Source: Parvibaculum sp.
GTDB lineage: Bacteria; Pseudomonadota; Alphaproteobacteria; Parvibaculales; Parvibaculaceae
Length of the DNA: 52,107 bases
NCBI GenBank assembly: GCA_030649335.1
Contig: JAUSLL010000085.1
Coordinates: 1-52,107 of the forward strand
Reading direction: 5' to 3'
Part shown: positions 9,832 to 17,992 of the stretch, piece after piece
How positions within the stretch are numbered: position 1 is the stretch's first letter
Layout of the letters: each line of letters opens with the position of its first letter
The notes under the pieces: generated by a model
What the model was told of the DNA's origin: nothing
The model's input: the letters and a program-made list of their open reading frames with translations, nothing else
Database searches by the model: none
Translations under genes and position numbers: made by a program

Positions 9832-10449
9832 TCAGTAAAGATTGTCCTTGGCGTCCTTGTCGAGGGCCATATCGATGACTTCCGCGGGCACAGGAAGCTT
9901 CATCTGATCGCGCATGATCTGGCCGAAACTCGGCATCGTCTCGCGCGGAACCTGTTTCTGAGAATTCCAGAGTTCTGAGCGGCGGAGGGCCTTGGTGCAG
10001 TGGAAATAGACCTCTTTGGTTTCGATGATCATGACGCTGCGGGGCGGTTTGCCATCCACCGTAAAGCGGTTCATCAGGTCCGGGGCCGTGCTGAGGGTCG
10101 CAACGCCGTTGACGCGCACCATTTCCTCAAAGCCGGGCAGGAAGAAAAGAAGGCCGACAGCGGCTGCATGCGTGACGTTGGTCAGTGTATCGAGACGGTT
10201 ATTGCCGGGGCGGTCGGGCATCGCCAAATGCGTATCGTCGAGAACATGGACAAAGCCTGCCTCACCGCCGCGCGGGGACACGTCAGCCAGCCCGTCGGGA
10301 CGACTGGTGCCAATGCAAAGAAATGGCGAAAGGCTGATGAAGGTCTTGCTGTGCGGGTCGAGATAGGAGAGCTGCTTGTTGACCGCGCCGTCGGACGGCT
10401 CGCGGTATACGGTCCGTAGCGCCGCTTCATCCTGCATTGTCTCGCTCAT
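9832..10449 (-). CDS. Pyridoxamine 5'-phosphate oxidase-fold protein
   Basis: A 205-residue protein of the PPOX split-barrel flavoprotein superfamily, resembling the MSMEG_1061-type group. Typical features are FLCIGTSRPDGLADVSPRGG (residues about 44-63), a central LLFFLPGFEEMVRVNGVATL strand region and EVYFHCTKALRRSELW, where such proteins contact flavin or phosphate. The substrate is unknown; members have been linked to flavin, F420 or heme chemistry. The ATG at 10449 has GGGGAG about 8 bases upstream and is preferred over an ATG five codons earlier. A palindrome in its presumed promoter suggests repression. It is divergent from the oxygenase gene at 10609. Confidence 0.8.
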   Translation of the reverse strand: MSETMQDEAALRTVYREPSDGAVNKQLSYLDPHSKTFISLSPFLCIGTSRPDGLADVSPRGGEAGFVHVLDDTHLAMPDRPGNNRLDTLTNVTHAAAVGLLFFLPGFEEMVRVNGVATLSTAPDLMNRFTVDGKPPRSVMIIETKEVYFHCTKALRRSELWNSQKQVPRETMPSFGQIMRDQMKLPVPAEVIDMALDKDAKDNLY

Positions 10450-10477
10450 AGCCAAACTCCCCATATGATTTCACGGG

Positions 10478-10506
10478 AGATTATTGAGAATTGTTCTCAA
10501 CTTCAA
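10478..10506 (-). promoter_or_regulatory. Promoter with a 17-bp palindrome filling the spacer
   Basis: Read on the minus strand: TTGAAG (10506-10501), then the 17-base palindrome TTGAGAACAATTCTCAA (10500-10484, 7-bp perfect arms around 3 bases), then TAATCT (10483-10478). The hexamers match -35 and -10 consensus only partly (4/6 and 3/6), but the palindrome exactly occupies an ideal 17-bp spacer. It also fits TGA-N9-TCA and is near the 7-3-7 layout of the Irr iron control element. A repressor site for the PPOX gene is inferred. Confidence 0.55.
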
Positions 10507-10608
10507 GCTTGCAGGTTCATTTTAACTGCCAGCGTCATGTCAGGATGTAACATTCAATTGGACGCATAAGATCTATGGGTATGTCTCCCGTTCTAAAGGT
10601 AGCTCGCG

Positions 10609-11610
10609 ATGGAAAAACTTCCCGTCATCGACATGAAACCGCTGTTTAACGGCACGCAGGATGAACGCTTGTCTGTCGCCCGCGAAATCGATGCGGCTTG
10701 TCGCGACAACGGATTTTTCTATGTCTCCGGCCATGGTGTCGATCCGCAAGTTCTTGCGCGCCTTGAGGACGCAAGCTGGCGCTTCTTTTTATTGCCTGAC
10801 GCCGTCAAGCTTGGCATTGCAATGGAAAAGGGTGGCCGCGCCTGGCGTGGCTTTTTTCCGGTCGGCGGCGAACTCACTTCCGGCAAACCTGATTTGAAAG
10901 AAGGCGTCTATTTCGGCACCGAACTGCCCGCCGATCATCCCCGGGTTCGCGCAGGTGTGCCGCTTCACGGTCAGAATTTGTTTCCGGCCGAAGTGCCTGA
11001 ACTACGCGACGCTGTGCTCGACTATCTTGCCGCGTTGACCCGCACAGCTCACGCGCTGATGGAAGGTGTCGCGCTGGCTCTTGGTCTTGAGCAGCGCTAT
11101 TTCGCCGATCACTACACAGCTGACCCCACCATCTTATTTCGCATTTTCCATTATCCGCCATCGGCAGGCGGTGATGAGGAGTGGGGTGTTGGCGAGCACA
11201 CGGACTATGGCCTGCTCACCCTGTTGGCGCAGGACCGTATCGGCGGGCTGCAAGTCAAAACTCAATGCGGCTGGATTGATGCACCGCCTATCGACAATAC
11301 ATTCGTCTGCAATATCGGCGATATGCTCGATCATCTGACCGGCGGCATCTATCGTTCGACACCTCATCGCGTGCGCAACGCTAGCGGCAAAGGACGACTT
11401 TCATTTCCGTTTTTCTTCGATCCCGATTTTGACGCCGATATTGTGTCCCTTCCGCTTTCTGACACGAGGTCACGGGACACTGGCGTTCAAATCTCGGGAG
11501 CTGATCGTTGGGATAAGGCAGATATCCATGCCATCAGCGGGACATATGGCGACTATCTGATGAGCAAAGTCGGAAAGGTCTTTCCGGATCTCCGCCGCAA
11601 TGTCCTGTAA
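10609..11610 (+). CDS. 2-oxoglutarate/Fe(II)-dependent oxygenase (isopenicillin N synthase family)
   Basis: A 333-residue non-heme iron oxygenase. The N-terminal DIOX_N region (about 5-110) contains the usual [11 protein letters not shown]. The C-terminal jelly-roll supplies the facial triad His197-x-Asp199 ([11 protein letters not shown]) and His253 (TPHRV), and Arg263-x-Ser265 (GRLSFPFF) is the 2-oxoglutarate-binding pair. The enzyme should couple decarboxylation of 2-oxoglutarate to hydroxylation or desaturation of a small molecule; the substrate cannot be read from sequence. AAGG lies about 9 bases before the ATG. It seems to be transcribed alone, divergent from the PPOX gene. Confidence 0.88.
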   Translation: MEKLPVIDMKPLFNGTQDERLSVAREIDAACRDNGFFYVSGHGVDPQVLARLEDASWRFFLLPDAVKLGIAMEKGGRAWRGFFPVGGELTSGKPDLKEGVYFGTELPADHPRVRAGVPLHGQNLFPAEVPELRDAVLDYLAALTRTAHALMEGVALALGLEQRYFADHYTADPTILFRIFHYPPSAGGDEEWGVGEHTDYGLLTLLAQDRIGGLQVKTQCGWIDAPPIDNTFVCNIGDMLDHLTGGIYRSTPHRVRNASGKGRLSFPFFFDPDFDADIVSLPLSDTRSRDTGVQISGADRWDKADIHAISGTYGDYLMSKVGKVFPDLRRNVL

Positions 11611-11760
11611 AATGGTCTGAGCTGTAAATTTAGATTGAATTTTGTATTCATTTTGGAATTGGATCAATCCCCGCTTGCCGCGGGGCACCGCTTGGATTTC
11701 AGTTATCTCAGGGCAGTTAAAGCAACGCAATCGGGCGGCGTGCGTAGCTGGTGACCGATC

Positions 11761-12336
11761 ATGTTCAAGCGGGTAAATGAATTTTTCAAATTTTTGGAGC
11801 GCCAAATTCCCCAGGTGGCAGGCGAGCACGCAGAAACGGAAGTGGGGCCTGCTGTCACGGACGCCATGCATCTGATGATGCCGCTTGCAGCGCGTAAGGA
11901 CGTTAGTCTCGGGATCACCGGCCCCGAGGTCGACTGCAAGCTGATGATCAGCGAACAGATACTGCGCCAGATTTTGCTCAACATTTTATCCAACGCCATC
12001 AAATTTACAAAGGCGGGTGGCATCGTCCGCCTCTCGGTTGAGAGTCAGGCAAACGGGGATTTGGCTATCCGCATCCACGATACGGGAGTCGGGATGTCGA
12101 AAGGCGACATTATGGTGGCTCTCGCGCCCTTTGGGCAGGTGACAAATCAATTTCCAGACCACTGTCAGGAGCAGGGGGCGGGCCTCGGTCTTCCACTCGT
12201 CAAAGCTATGATTGACTCGCAACATGGCGCGTTGCACATCGACAGCCTGCCGGGTGATGGTACGATTGTTAATCTTATGTTTCCCGCCAGTCGCGTTGTG
12301 CGTGCGCAGCCATTGCGCTGCGCAAATACGCATTAG
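11761..12336 (+). CDS. Orphan histidine-kinase ATPase domain
   Basis: A 191-residue protein consisting almost only of a HATPase_c domain: N box LNILSNAIKFTKAGG (about residues 73-87), G1 HDTGVGM, and G2 GAGLGLPLVKAM. There is no H box or dimerisation helix: about 35 residues precede the ATPase fold, and an in-frame stop at 11752 rules out a longer protein. The flanking DNA is AT-richer than its neighbours. It could be a relic of a kinase like the one at 3849-5339, or an independent ATPase acting on a partner histidine protein. The ATP-binding residues look intact, which argues against old decay. Confidence 0.6.
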   Translation: MFKRVNEFFKFLERQIPQVAGEHAETEVGPAVTDAMHLMMPLAARKDVSLGITGPEVDCKLMISEQILRQILLNILSNAIKFTKAGGIVRLSVESQANGDLAIRIHDTGVGMSKGDIMVALAPFGQVTNQFPDHCQEQGAGLGLPLVKAMIDSQHGALHIDSLPGDGTIVNLMFPASRVVRAQPLRCANTH

Positions 12337-12680
12337 TGGCGTGGTCGGGATGCAGTTCGCCCGTATTTTGTGCAACGCAAGGCTGCGCAGGTTTTGGTAC
12401 GACAAGGGCGTTTACTGAACATCGTGAAATGAACGATTTTTTGAAGAGGTGCGAAAGGCCTCCGCATTGTCGATTCTGGTGATTGAATTTGATCATATGG
12501 CAATTTGAGGTGTTATGGGTCGCAGATATAGGGTTAACTTGGTGACGGAAATTGGAGCCGGTGGGGGCTGTGGCCTTCGGGTGCGACCTTCCACGAGGGT
12601 CCAGTTATTTTGCACTACCAAACCGCTTGAGGCATTCATCTGCCTTTACGAAGCAAACGAAATCAGAACGGAGCTTCTTT
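12337..12680 (+). other. Gene-free stretch before potF
   Basis: A 344-base region without a convincing gene. It holds a weak terminator-like element (ATCGT at 12421-12425, ACGAT at 12433-12437, then six T to 12442), which may end the ATPase transcript. A small inverted repeat (AGGCA-N6-TGCCT at 12630-12645) lies in the probable potF leader. GGAG at 12670-12673 is the potF ribosome site. No clear promoter could be picked. Confidence 0.4.
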
Positions 12681-13781
12681 ATGAACTGGAAAATCGGGAC
12701 TGGATTTGCCGCATTGGCGATGGTCGGAATGTTCGCCGCCACCGCTCAGGCAGAAGACAAAGTCCTCAACATCTACAATTGGTCGGACTATATCGCCGAA
12801 GACACGGTGGCGAAGTTCGAAGCTGAAACGGGCATCAAAGTTCGTTACGACGTCTATGACGGCAACGAAACAATGGAAGCCAAATTGATGGCCGGCAATT
12901 CGGGTTACGACATTGTCGTACCGACAGCCTTTCCGTTTCTTGATCGTGAGATCAAAGCCGGTGTGTTTCAGAAACTCGACAAGAGCAAAATTCCGAATCT
13001 GAAAAATCTTGATCCGGAACTGATGAAACGTGTGTCTGCGGCCGATCCGGGCAATGAGCATGCGGTCATCTGGATGTGGGGCACCACGGGCATCGGTTAC
13101 AACGCCGATGCGGTGGCAAAGCGCATTCCTGATGCACCCACCAATTCGTATGATTTGGTGTTCAAGCCTGAAAATGCAGCCAAGCTCAAGGATTGCGGCA
13201 TCACCTTCCTTGATAGCCCGACAGACATCATGCCGATTGTCCTGAACTATCTCGGTCTTGATCCGCTGTCGTCAGACCCGGCCGATCTGAAAAAGGCCGA
13301 AGTGCTGATGATGTCCATCCGTCCTTACGTCAAATACTTCAACTCATCGCAGTACATCAATGACCTCGCCAATGGCGATGTCTGCGTGTCGGTGGGTTGG
13401 TCGGGTGACGTGTTTCAGGCTCAGGCGCGTGCCTCTGAAGCCGCGAACGGTGTGAACATCCAGTATTCGATCCCGAAAGAAGGAACGATGATCTGGTTCG
13501 ACAACGTGGCCATTCCGAAAGATGCACCGCATCCCGAAAATGCCACGAAATGGATCAACTTCATCCTGAAGCCGGAAATTGCAGGCGCAAACTCCGATTA
13601 TGTCGCCTATGCCAATCCGGTGCCGGCCTCGAAGGAGTTCATGTCCGAAGAAGTGAAGGACAATCCGGAGATCTATCCGTCTGAAGAAGTGATGGCGAAG
13701 CTCTTCGCTGTCCCGACGAAAGAAGCGTCCTATACGCGACTTGAAACAAGAGCCTGGACAACAATTCGTACGGGCCAGTAA
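12681..13781 (+). CDS. potF: Polyamine ABC transporter substrate-binding protein
   Basis: Periplasmic binding protein for putrescine or spermidine. The 366-residue precursor starts with a 24-residue signal peptide (MNWKIGTGFAALAMVGMFAA, cleavage after AQA) followed by the PotD/PotF-type opening KVLNIYNWSDYIAEDTV. Later family regions include YDIVVPTAFPF, WGTTGIGYN and GDVCVSVGWSGDVFQA. The ATG at 12681 has GGAG 7 bases upstream; longer in-frame starts lack a signal peptide. Two permease genes follow after a hairpin terminator. PotF (putrescine) is preferred over PotD because the closest gene layout is potFGHI, but specificity is not proven. Confidence 0.9.
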   Translation: MNWKIGTGFAALAMVGMFAATAQAEDKVLNIYNWSDYIAEDTVAKFEAETGIKVRYDVYDGNETMEAKLMAGNSGYDIVVPTAFPFLDREIKAGVFQKLDKSKIPNLKNLDPELMKRVSAADPGNEHAVIWMWGTTGIGYNADAVAKRIPDAPTNSYDLVFKPENAAKLKDCGITFLDSPTDIMPIVLNYLGLDPLSSDPADLKKAEVLMMSIRPYVKYFNSSQYINDLANGDVCVSVGWSGDVFQAQARASEAANGVNIQYSIPKEGTMIWFDNVAIPKDAPHPENATKWINFILKPEIAGANSDYVAYANPVPASKEFMSEEVKDNPEIYPSEEVMAKLFAVPTKEASYTRLETRAWTTIRTGQ

Positions 13782-13789
13782 AAACAACG

Positions 13790-13827
13790 CGGCCCCGGAG
13801 ATTGTTTCTCCGGGGCCGTTTCTCTTT
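13790..13827 (+). terminator. Intra-operon terminator/attenuator after potF
   Basis: Perfect 11-bp GC-rich stem (CGGCCCCGGAG 13790-13800 with CTCCGGGGCCG 13808-13818), 7-base loop and a TTTCTCTTT tail. It begins 9 bases after the potF stop and ends about 35 bases before potH. Partial read-through would give more binding protein than permease, as is common in ABC operons. Confidence 0.8.
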
Positions 13828-13861
13828 GATCTATGATTTGGTTTTCGCTGGGGTGATCTGA

Positions 13862-14812
13862 TTGGCTGACGTTCAGGGGCGAGATGTGACCGTGATTGAG
13901 CGGGTCATGGCGGGGTTAGCGCGAGTTGGCCTGACAGGCAGGCGCCTGGTTATCGGCGTGCCGCTCATCTGGCTCTGCGTCTTTTTTATTCTTCCCTTCC
14001 TGATCGTCCTCAAAATCAGCTTTGCGACACAGATGATCGCCATTCCGCCCTTCTCTCCATTGTTGGATTGGAGTGCCGGTGGCTGGCTTCCCGGCGTGCA
14101 TATCGACTGGACCAACTACCAGTATATGTTTTCCGACAGCCTCTACATTGTCGCTTATTTCAATTCAGTGCGGATCGCGTTTTTCGCCACTTGTATCTGC
14201 ATCTTACTTGCCTATCCGATGGCCTATGGCGTCGCGCGCTCGCCGGAGCGGTGGCGCAACATTCTGCTGCTGTTGATCGTGCTGCCGTTCTGGACCTCGC
14301 TGCTGTTGCGCGTCTATGCCTGGATCGGACTGCTCAAGACCAATGGTGTCATCAATAATTTCCTCCTCTCGATCGGCATCATCAGTGAGCCCTTCCAGAT
14401 GATGAATAATTCTTTCTCGGTCTATGTCGGTATCGTTTATTCCTATTTGCCCTTCATGCTTCTGCCGCTCTACGCTGCCTTGTCACGCCTCGATTTTACG
14501 CTTCTCGAAGCTGCAAGCGATCTCGGCGCGTCGCGCACACGGGCGTTCCTGACAATCACGCTTCCCTTGTCGCTGCCCGGCGTTGTCGCGGGTGCGATGC
14601 TGGTCTTCATTCCGGCGGTGGGCGAATTCGTGATCCCGTCGCTTCTCGGTGGCACCGGCGTCACGATGATCGGACGCGTGATCTGGGATGAATTCTTCAG
14701 CAATCAGGCATGGCCGGTCGCGTCCGCGGTCGCGGTCACGCTCATGATGTTCCTTGTGGTGCCCATTATGCTCTACCAGCACTTCCAGACACGTGCGGAG
14801 GGCCGGGCATGA
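13862..14812 (+). CDS. potH: Polyamine ABC transporter permease PotH
   Basis: Inner-membrane permease with about six transmembrane helices; the first hydrophobic stretch is VPLIWLCVFFILPFLIVL. The EAA cytoplasmic loop that docks the ATPase is EAASDLGASRTRAFLTITLP. Length is 316 residues from a TTG at 13862, which has a GGTGA site about 6 bases ahead; a GTG at 13889 or an ATG at 13907 would shorten the cytoplasmic N terminus only. The stop overlaps potI (ATGA). No potG ATPase gene lies between potF and potH or elsewhere in the window, unlike the usual potFGHI order. Confidence 0.88.
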   Translation: MADVQGRDVTVIERVMAGLARVGLTGRRLVIGVPLIWLCVFFILPFLIVLKISFATQMIAIPPFSPLLDWSAGGWLPGVHIDWTNYQYMFSDSLYIVAYFNSVRIAFFATCICILLAYPMAYGVARSPERWRNILLLLIVLPFWTSLLLRVYAWIGLLKTNGVINNFLLSIGIISEPFQMMNNSFSVYVGIVYSYLPFMLLPLYAALSRLDFTLLEAASDLGASRTRAFLTITLPLSLPGVVAGAMLVFIPAVGEFVIPSLLGGTGVTMIGRVIWDEFFSNQAWPVASAVAVTLMMFLVVPIMLYQHFQTRAEGRA

Positions 14813-15633
14813 GAAAGACCGGACTATCCCCCTTCATTCTCGCCTGCATGGTGTTTGGCTTCACGTTTCTTTACGCGCCCATCATCATGCTGATTATTTT
14901 TTCGTTCAATGCGTCGCGTCTCGTGACTGTTTGGGCCGGATTCTCGACCAAATGGTACGGCGAGTTAATGCACGATGAGCAGATTCTGGGTGCGGCTTAT
15001 CTCAGCTTCCAGATCGCAACCATCAACGCATTTCTATCGGTAATTATTGGCACCATGGCGGCTTTTGCGCTGGTGCGCTTTGGACGTTTCTATGGCCGGT
15101 CGCTGATGATCCAGTCGATCTCGTCGCGGCTTGTATTGCCGGACGTTATTTTGGGACTTTCAATCCTGTTGCTGTTCGTTTCGTTGCAGGGATTGATCGG
15201 CTGGCCAGAGCGTCGCGGCATGATGACGATCATCATCGCGCATGTGACCTTTTCGTCGGCCTATGTGGCCATCGTTGTGCAGTCGCGACTTGCAGGCCTT
15301 GACCGCTCCTTCGAAGAGGCCGCCTTTGATCTTGGGGCAGGTCCCTTCACGGTTTTCCGGACGGTCACACTGCCGATGATTGCACCGTCGCTCATCGCCG
15401 GCTGGTTGCTCGCGTTCATTCTCTCATTCGACGATCTGGTCATTGCGAGCTTTGCCTCCGGCCCGAGCGCTACGACGCTGCCGATGGTGATTTTCTCGAA
15501 AGTGCGTCTCGGCATTAATCCGGAGGTGAATGCGCTCGCTACCATCATTGTCGTCGCAGTCGCGATCGGCGTCGTGCTGGCCGGTAGTTTGTTGCAGCGG
15601 CAGGCGGCGACACGCGGAGACGGCAAACCCTGA
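14809..15633 (+). CDS. potI: Polyamine ABC transporter permease PotI
   Basis: Second permease subunit, 274 residues, about six transmembrane helices. The EAA loop reads EEAAFDLGAGPFTVFRTVTL, and LSFDDLVIASF is typical of the PotC/PotI group. The ATG at 14809 sits in the four-base overlap with the potH stop, so the two subunits are translationally coupled in equal amounts. The gene ends the operon: a convergent DUF1295 gene stops 8 bases downstream, with no obvious terminator in the gap. Confidence 0.9.
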   Translation: MRKTGLSPFILACMVFGFTFLYAPIIMLIIFSFNASRLVTVWAGFSTKWYGELMHDEQILGAAYLSFQIATINAFLSVIIGTMAAFALVRFGRFYGRSLMIQSISSRLVLPDVILGLSILLLFVSLQGLIGWPERRGMMTIIIAHVTFSSAYVAIVVQSRLAGLDRSFEEAAFDLGAGPFTVFRTVTLPMIAPSLIAGWLLAFILSFDDLVIASFASGPSATTLPMVIFSKVRLGINPEVNALATIIVVAVAIGVVLAGSLLQRQAATRGDGKP

Positions 15634-15641
15634 ACCGTCGG

Positions 15642-16448
15642 CTATTGACCATCCGGCTTGCGGGGCGGCCAGGGCAGGAAGCTGCTGGTGCGTTCCACAT
15701 ATTCGCTATAAGCCGGACGTGATTTCAGCAGGCGCCTTTCAAGCAAGGCAGCGCCGCTCCATTTGATGAGCAGAAAACTCATCAGCAACGGCGCCGGAAA
15801 ACTCATCCAGCCATAGGGCGCTTCGCATGCCAGCAGGAAGCAGCCCCACCAAAAGCAAAAATCGCCGAAATAATTCGGGTGCCGTGTGTAGCGCCATAAG
15901 CCGGTGTCGAGCACGCGCCCGCGATTATCCGCGTTCCGTTTGAACCGCGACAACTGCCAGTCGCCGATGCTTTCAAATACAATGCCCGCGACCGAAAGAA
16001 CCACACCCGCGAGAGCAAGCGTGCCCAACGGGCCGGTCGCGCCATAGGCACCGAGCTGGATCGGCAAGGAGACGACCCACATCAGCGCACCCTGAAGCGC
16101 AAAAACCTTGGTCAATGTGAAAACGTGTTTGTTGCCTTTGGCGCGGCCAATCATGGCGAGGTAACGCCCGTCGGCACCTTCGCGCTGCCATCGCGCCAGC
16201 AGGTAGAGCCCGAGGCGTAGGCCCCAAACGACGACGAGGACGGTCAATGCCTGCTGGTGACTACCACCGAACGGAAAGAGTCGCACGGTTACGCAGGCAA
16301 CCAATACAAACCCGAAGGCCCAGAACCCGTCGATGAAGCTCACATCGTCGAGCAGAATGCTGAGCACCCAAAGGCCCATCATCATCAGAGCGATAGCCCC
16401 GAGATTGTAGAGCAAGAGCATTTCGACGCTGATTGTTTCGAAGACCAT
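15642..16448 (-). CDS. DUF1295 membrane protein (steroid 5-alpha-reductase fold)
   Basis: A 268-residue polytopic protein of the DUF1295 family, related to C-terminal steroid 5-alpha-reductase/ICMT membrane domains. Six to seven hydrophobic helices are visible. The conserved region TGLWRYTRHPNYFGDFCFWWG (split around residue 185-205) and the basic EYVERTSSFLPWPP tail are diagnostic; the RHPNY motif binds the cofactor in related reductases and methyltransferases. The reaction in bacteria is not established. The gene is monocistronic and divergent from the YaiI gene. Confidence 0.85.
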   Translation of the reverse strand: MVFETISVEMLLLYNLGAIALMMMGLWVLSILLDDVSFIDGFWAFGFVLVACVTVRLFPFGGSHQQALTVLVVVWGLRLGLYLLARWQREGADGRYLAMIGRAKGNKHVFTLTKVFALQGALMWVVSLPIQLGAYGATGPLGTLALAGVVLSVAGIVFESIGDWQLSRFKRNADNRGRVLDTGLWRYTRHPNYFGDFCFWWGCFLLACEAPYGWMSFPAPLLMSFLLIKWSGAALLERRLLKSRPAYSEYVERTSSFLPWPPRKPDGQ

Positions 16449-16579
16449 GTTCCCTCCCGAGGATTCGCACGAAGTTTAAGACGCATTGTACCTGTTGTCA
16501 CAATGAGCTTTACGCAAACCGCAAACTATCGGATCAAGAGATGTGCCGGAGGTCGGCACACCTTGCAGGAGAACAAGAG

Positions 16580-17035
16580 ATGGAAATTTATGTCGATGCA
16601 GACGCCTGCCCGGTCAAAGACGAGGTGCTCCGCGTCGCCGAGCGCCATAATTTGCTTGTCCATATCGTGAGCAACAGCGGCATGAGGCCGAGCCGAAATC
16701 CGATGGTCCGGCAGGTGATCGTGCCACAAACGCCGGACGCGGCCGACGATTGGATTGCAGATCACATCCAGACTGACGACATTTGCATCACCGCCGACAT
16801 TCCGCTGGCCGCGCGCTGTATTGAACAGGGGGCGGCTTCGCTGCATTCCAACGGCAAGCCGTTCACAACCGAAAGCATCGGCATGGCGCTTGCCATGCGT
16901 AACTTGATGCAGCAATTGCGCGAGGCGGGCGACGTGAAAGGCACAAATCCGGCCTTCACCAAAGAAGACCGGTCACGGTTTCTCCGTTCGCTGGAAGACA
17001 CCATTCAATTGCATTTGCGCAATGCAACGCGCTGA
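16580..17035 (+). CDS. YaiI/YqxD family protein (UPF0178)
   Basis: A 151-residue member of the UPF0178 family, a PIN-like fold of unknown biological role. The N terminus MEIYVDADACPVKDEVLRVA and the ITADIPLAARC and NGKPFTTESIG segments are the family hallmarks; the acidic cluster DADACPVKDE resembles a nuclease-type metal site. The ATG at 16580 has AGGAG about 9 bases upstream and matches the family start; upstream in-frame codons are not needed. Confidence 0.9.
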   Translation: MEIYVDADACPVKDEVLRVAERHNLLVHIVSNSGMRPSRNPMVRQVIVPQTPDAADDWIADHIQTDDICITADIPLAARCIEQGAASLHSNGKPFTTESIGMALAMRNLMQQLREAGDVKGTNPAFTKEDRSRFLRSLEDTIQLHLRNATR

Positions 17036-17060
17036 CAACAGCCGACGGCGGACTTGCCAT

Positions 17061-17072
17061 TCTCACGTGAGA
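17061..17072. promoter_or_regulatory. 12-bp perfect palindrome upstream of hydrolase
   Basis: TCTCACGTGAGA reads the same on both strands and lies 38 bases before the hydrolase start. A second pair of arms (ATTCTC at 17059 and GAGAAT at 17076-17081) partly overlaps it. It could be an operator or a leader hairpin; no T tract follows, so it is not a terminator. Confidence 0.35.
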
Positions 17073-17110
17073 GTGGAGAATTACCGGACAAAAAGACAGC
17101 AGGGATGGGG

Positions 17111-17992
17111 ATGGTCGAAATCACAGAACACGCTTTTCATTTTCGCGGCGCGGACGGGCATAATGTTGCCGCATGGCGCTGGTCGAAACCTGTGCCGCCC
17201 CGCGTTGTTCTGCAGGTTGCGCACGGCATGGGCGAACATGCGCTTCGCTATAAGCCGAAACTTGAAACGCTGATGGATGCCGGTGTGGTCGTTTATGCAA
17301 ATGATCACCGTGGTCACGGCGCGACAGCGCCGACGCCTGCACAATATGGCGATTTCGGCGAGAGTGGATTCCCCGCCCTCGCCAGCGATATGTCATTGCT
17401 GACTGTGCAGGCGCGTAAGGAAAATCCGGGTCTGCCGATTGTTTTGCTGGGCCACAGCATGGGCTCCTTTGCCGCGCAGCTATATGCGGTTGAGCACTCC
17501 GACCTGATTGACGGTCTCGTCATCTCCGGTTCATCTGCGCTTGATCTGGTCATCACCGTGCTGCCCGCCGATCCGGACGCACCGGCGCTTGATGCTTTCA
17601 ACGGCGCGTTTCAGCCAGCACGCACACCGTTCGATTGGCTGAGCCGCGACAATGCCGAAGTCGATGCCTATATCGCTGATCCGATGTGCGGCTTCTCAGT
17701 GACGCCTGCTTCCATGCAGTCGATGGTTGTTGCCTTGTTGCCGACCGCGACACCGGAGGCCGTTGCGAAAATTCGTAAAGACTTGCCTGTCTACTTCTTC
17801 TCCGGCGACAAGGACCCCGTCGGCGGTCCGGCTCTGAGTTTTCTGGCGGTCTTGGTGGAACGCTACAAAGCGCGCGGCCTCAAAGTGTCGTCGGATTTCT
17901 ACAAGGACGGTCGGCATGAAATGTTGAATGAGACGAACAGAGCAGAAGTCGTGGCCAATCTCGGTCGCTTCATCGAGAGCGTGATCCCGTGA
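17111..17992 (+). CDS. Alpha/beta hydrolase, monoacylglycerol-lipase-like
   Basis: A 293-residue serine hydrolase of the Hydrolase_4 (PldB/monoglyceride lipase) type. Visible are HGMGEHALRY (oxyanion region), DHRGHG, the nucleophile elbow GHSMGSF, the acid in FSGDKDPVGG and the catalytic histidine in DGRHEMLNE. Likely acts on lysophospholipids or monoacylglycerols in the cytoplasm; no signal peptide is seen. ATG at 17111 has AGGGA about 5 bases ahead; ATG at 17105 would add two residues. Its stop overlaps the next gene (GTGA), so both products are probably made together. Confidence 0.85.
   Translation: MVEITEHAFHFRGADGHNVAAWRWSKPVPPRVVLQVAHGMGEHALRYKPKLETLMDAGVVVYANDHRGHGATAPTPAQYGDFGESGFPALASDMSLLTVQARKENPGLPIVLLGHSMGSFAAQLYAVEHSDLIDGLVISGSSALDLVITVLPADPDAPALDAFNGAFQPARTPFDWLSRDNAEVDAYIADPMCGFSVTPASMQSMVVALLPTATPEAVAKIRKDLPVYFFSGDKDPVGGPALSFLAVLVERYKARGLKVSSDFYKDGRHEMLNETNRAEVVANLGRFIESVIP

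Noticed and set aside
11669-11685. GC-rich hairpin (CCCCGC-TTGCC-GCGGGG) after the oxygenase gene
   Set aside because: No T tract follows, so it is not called as a terminator; it may simply be a stable leader or trailer fold.
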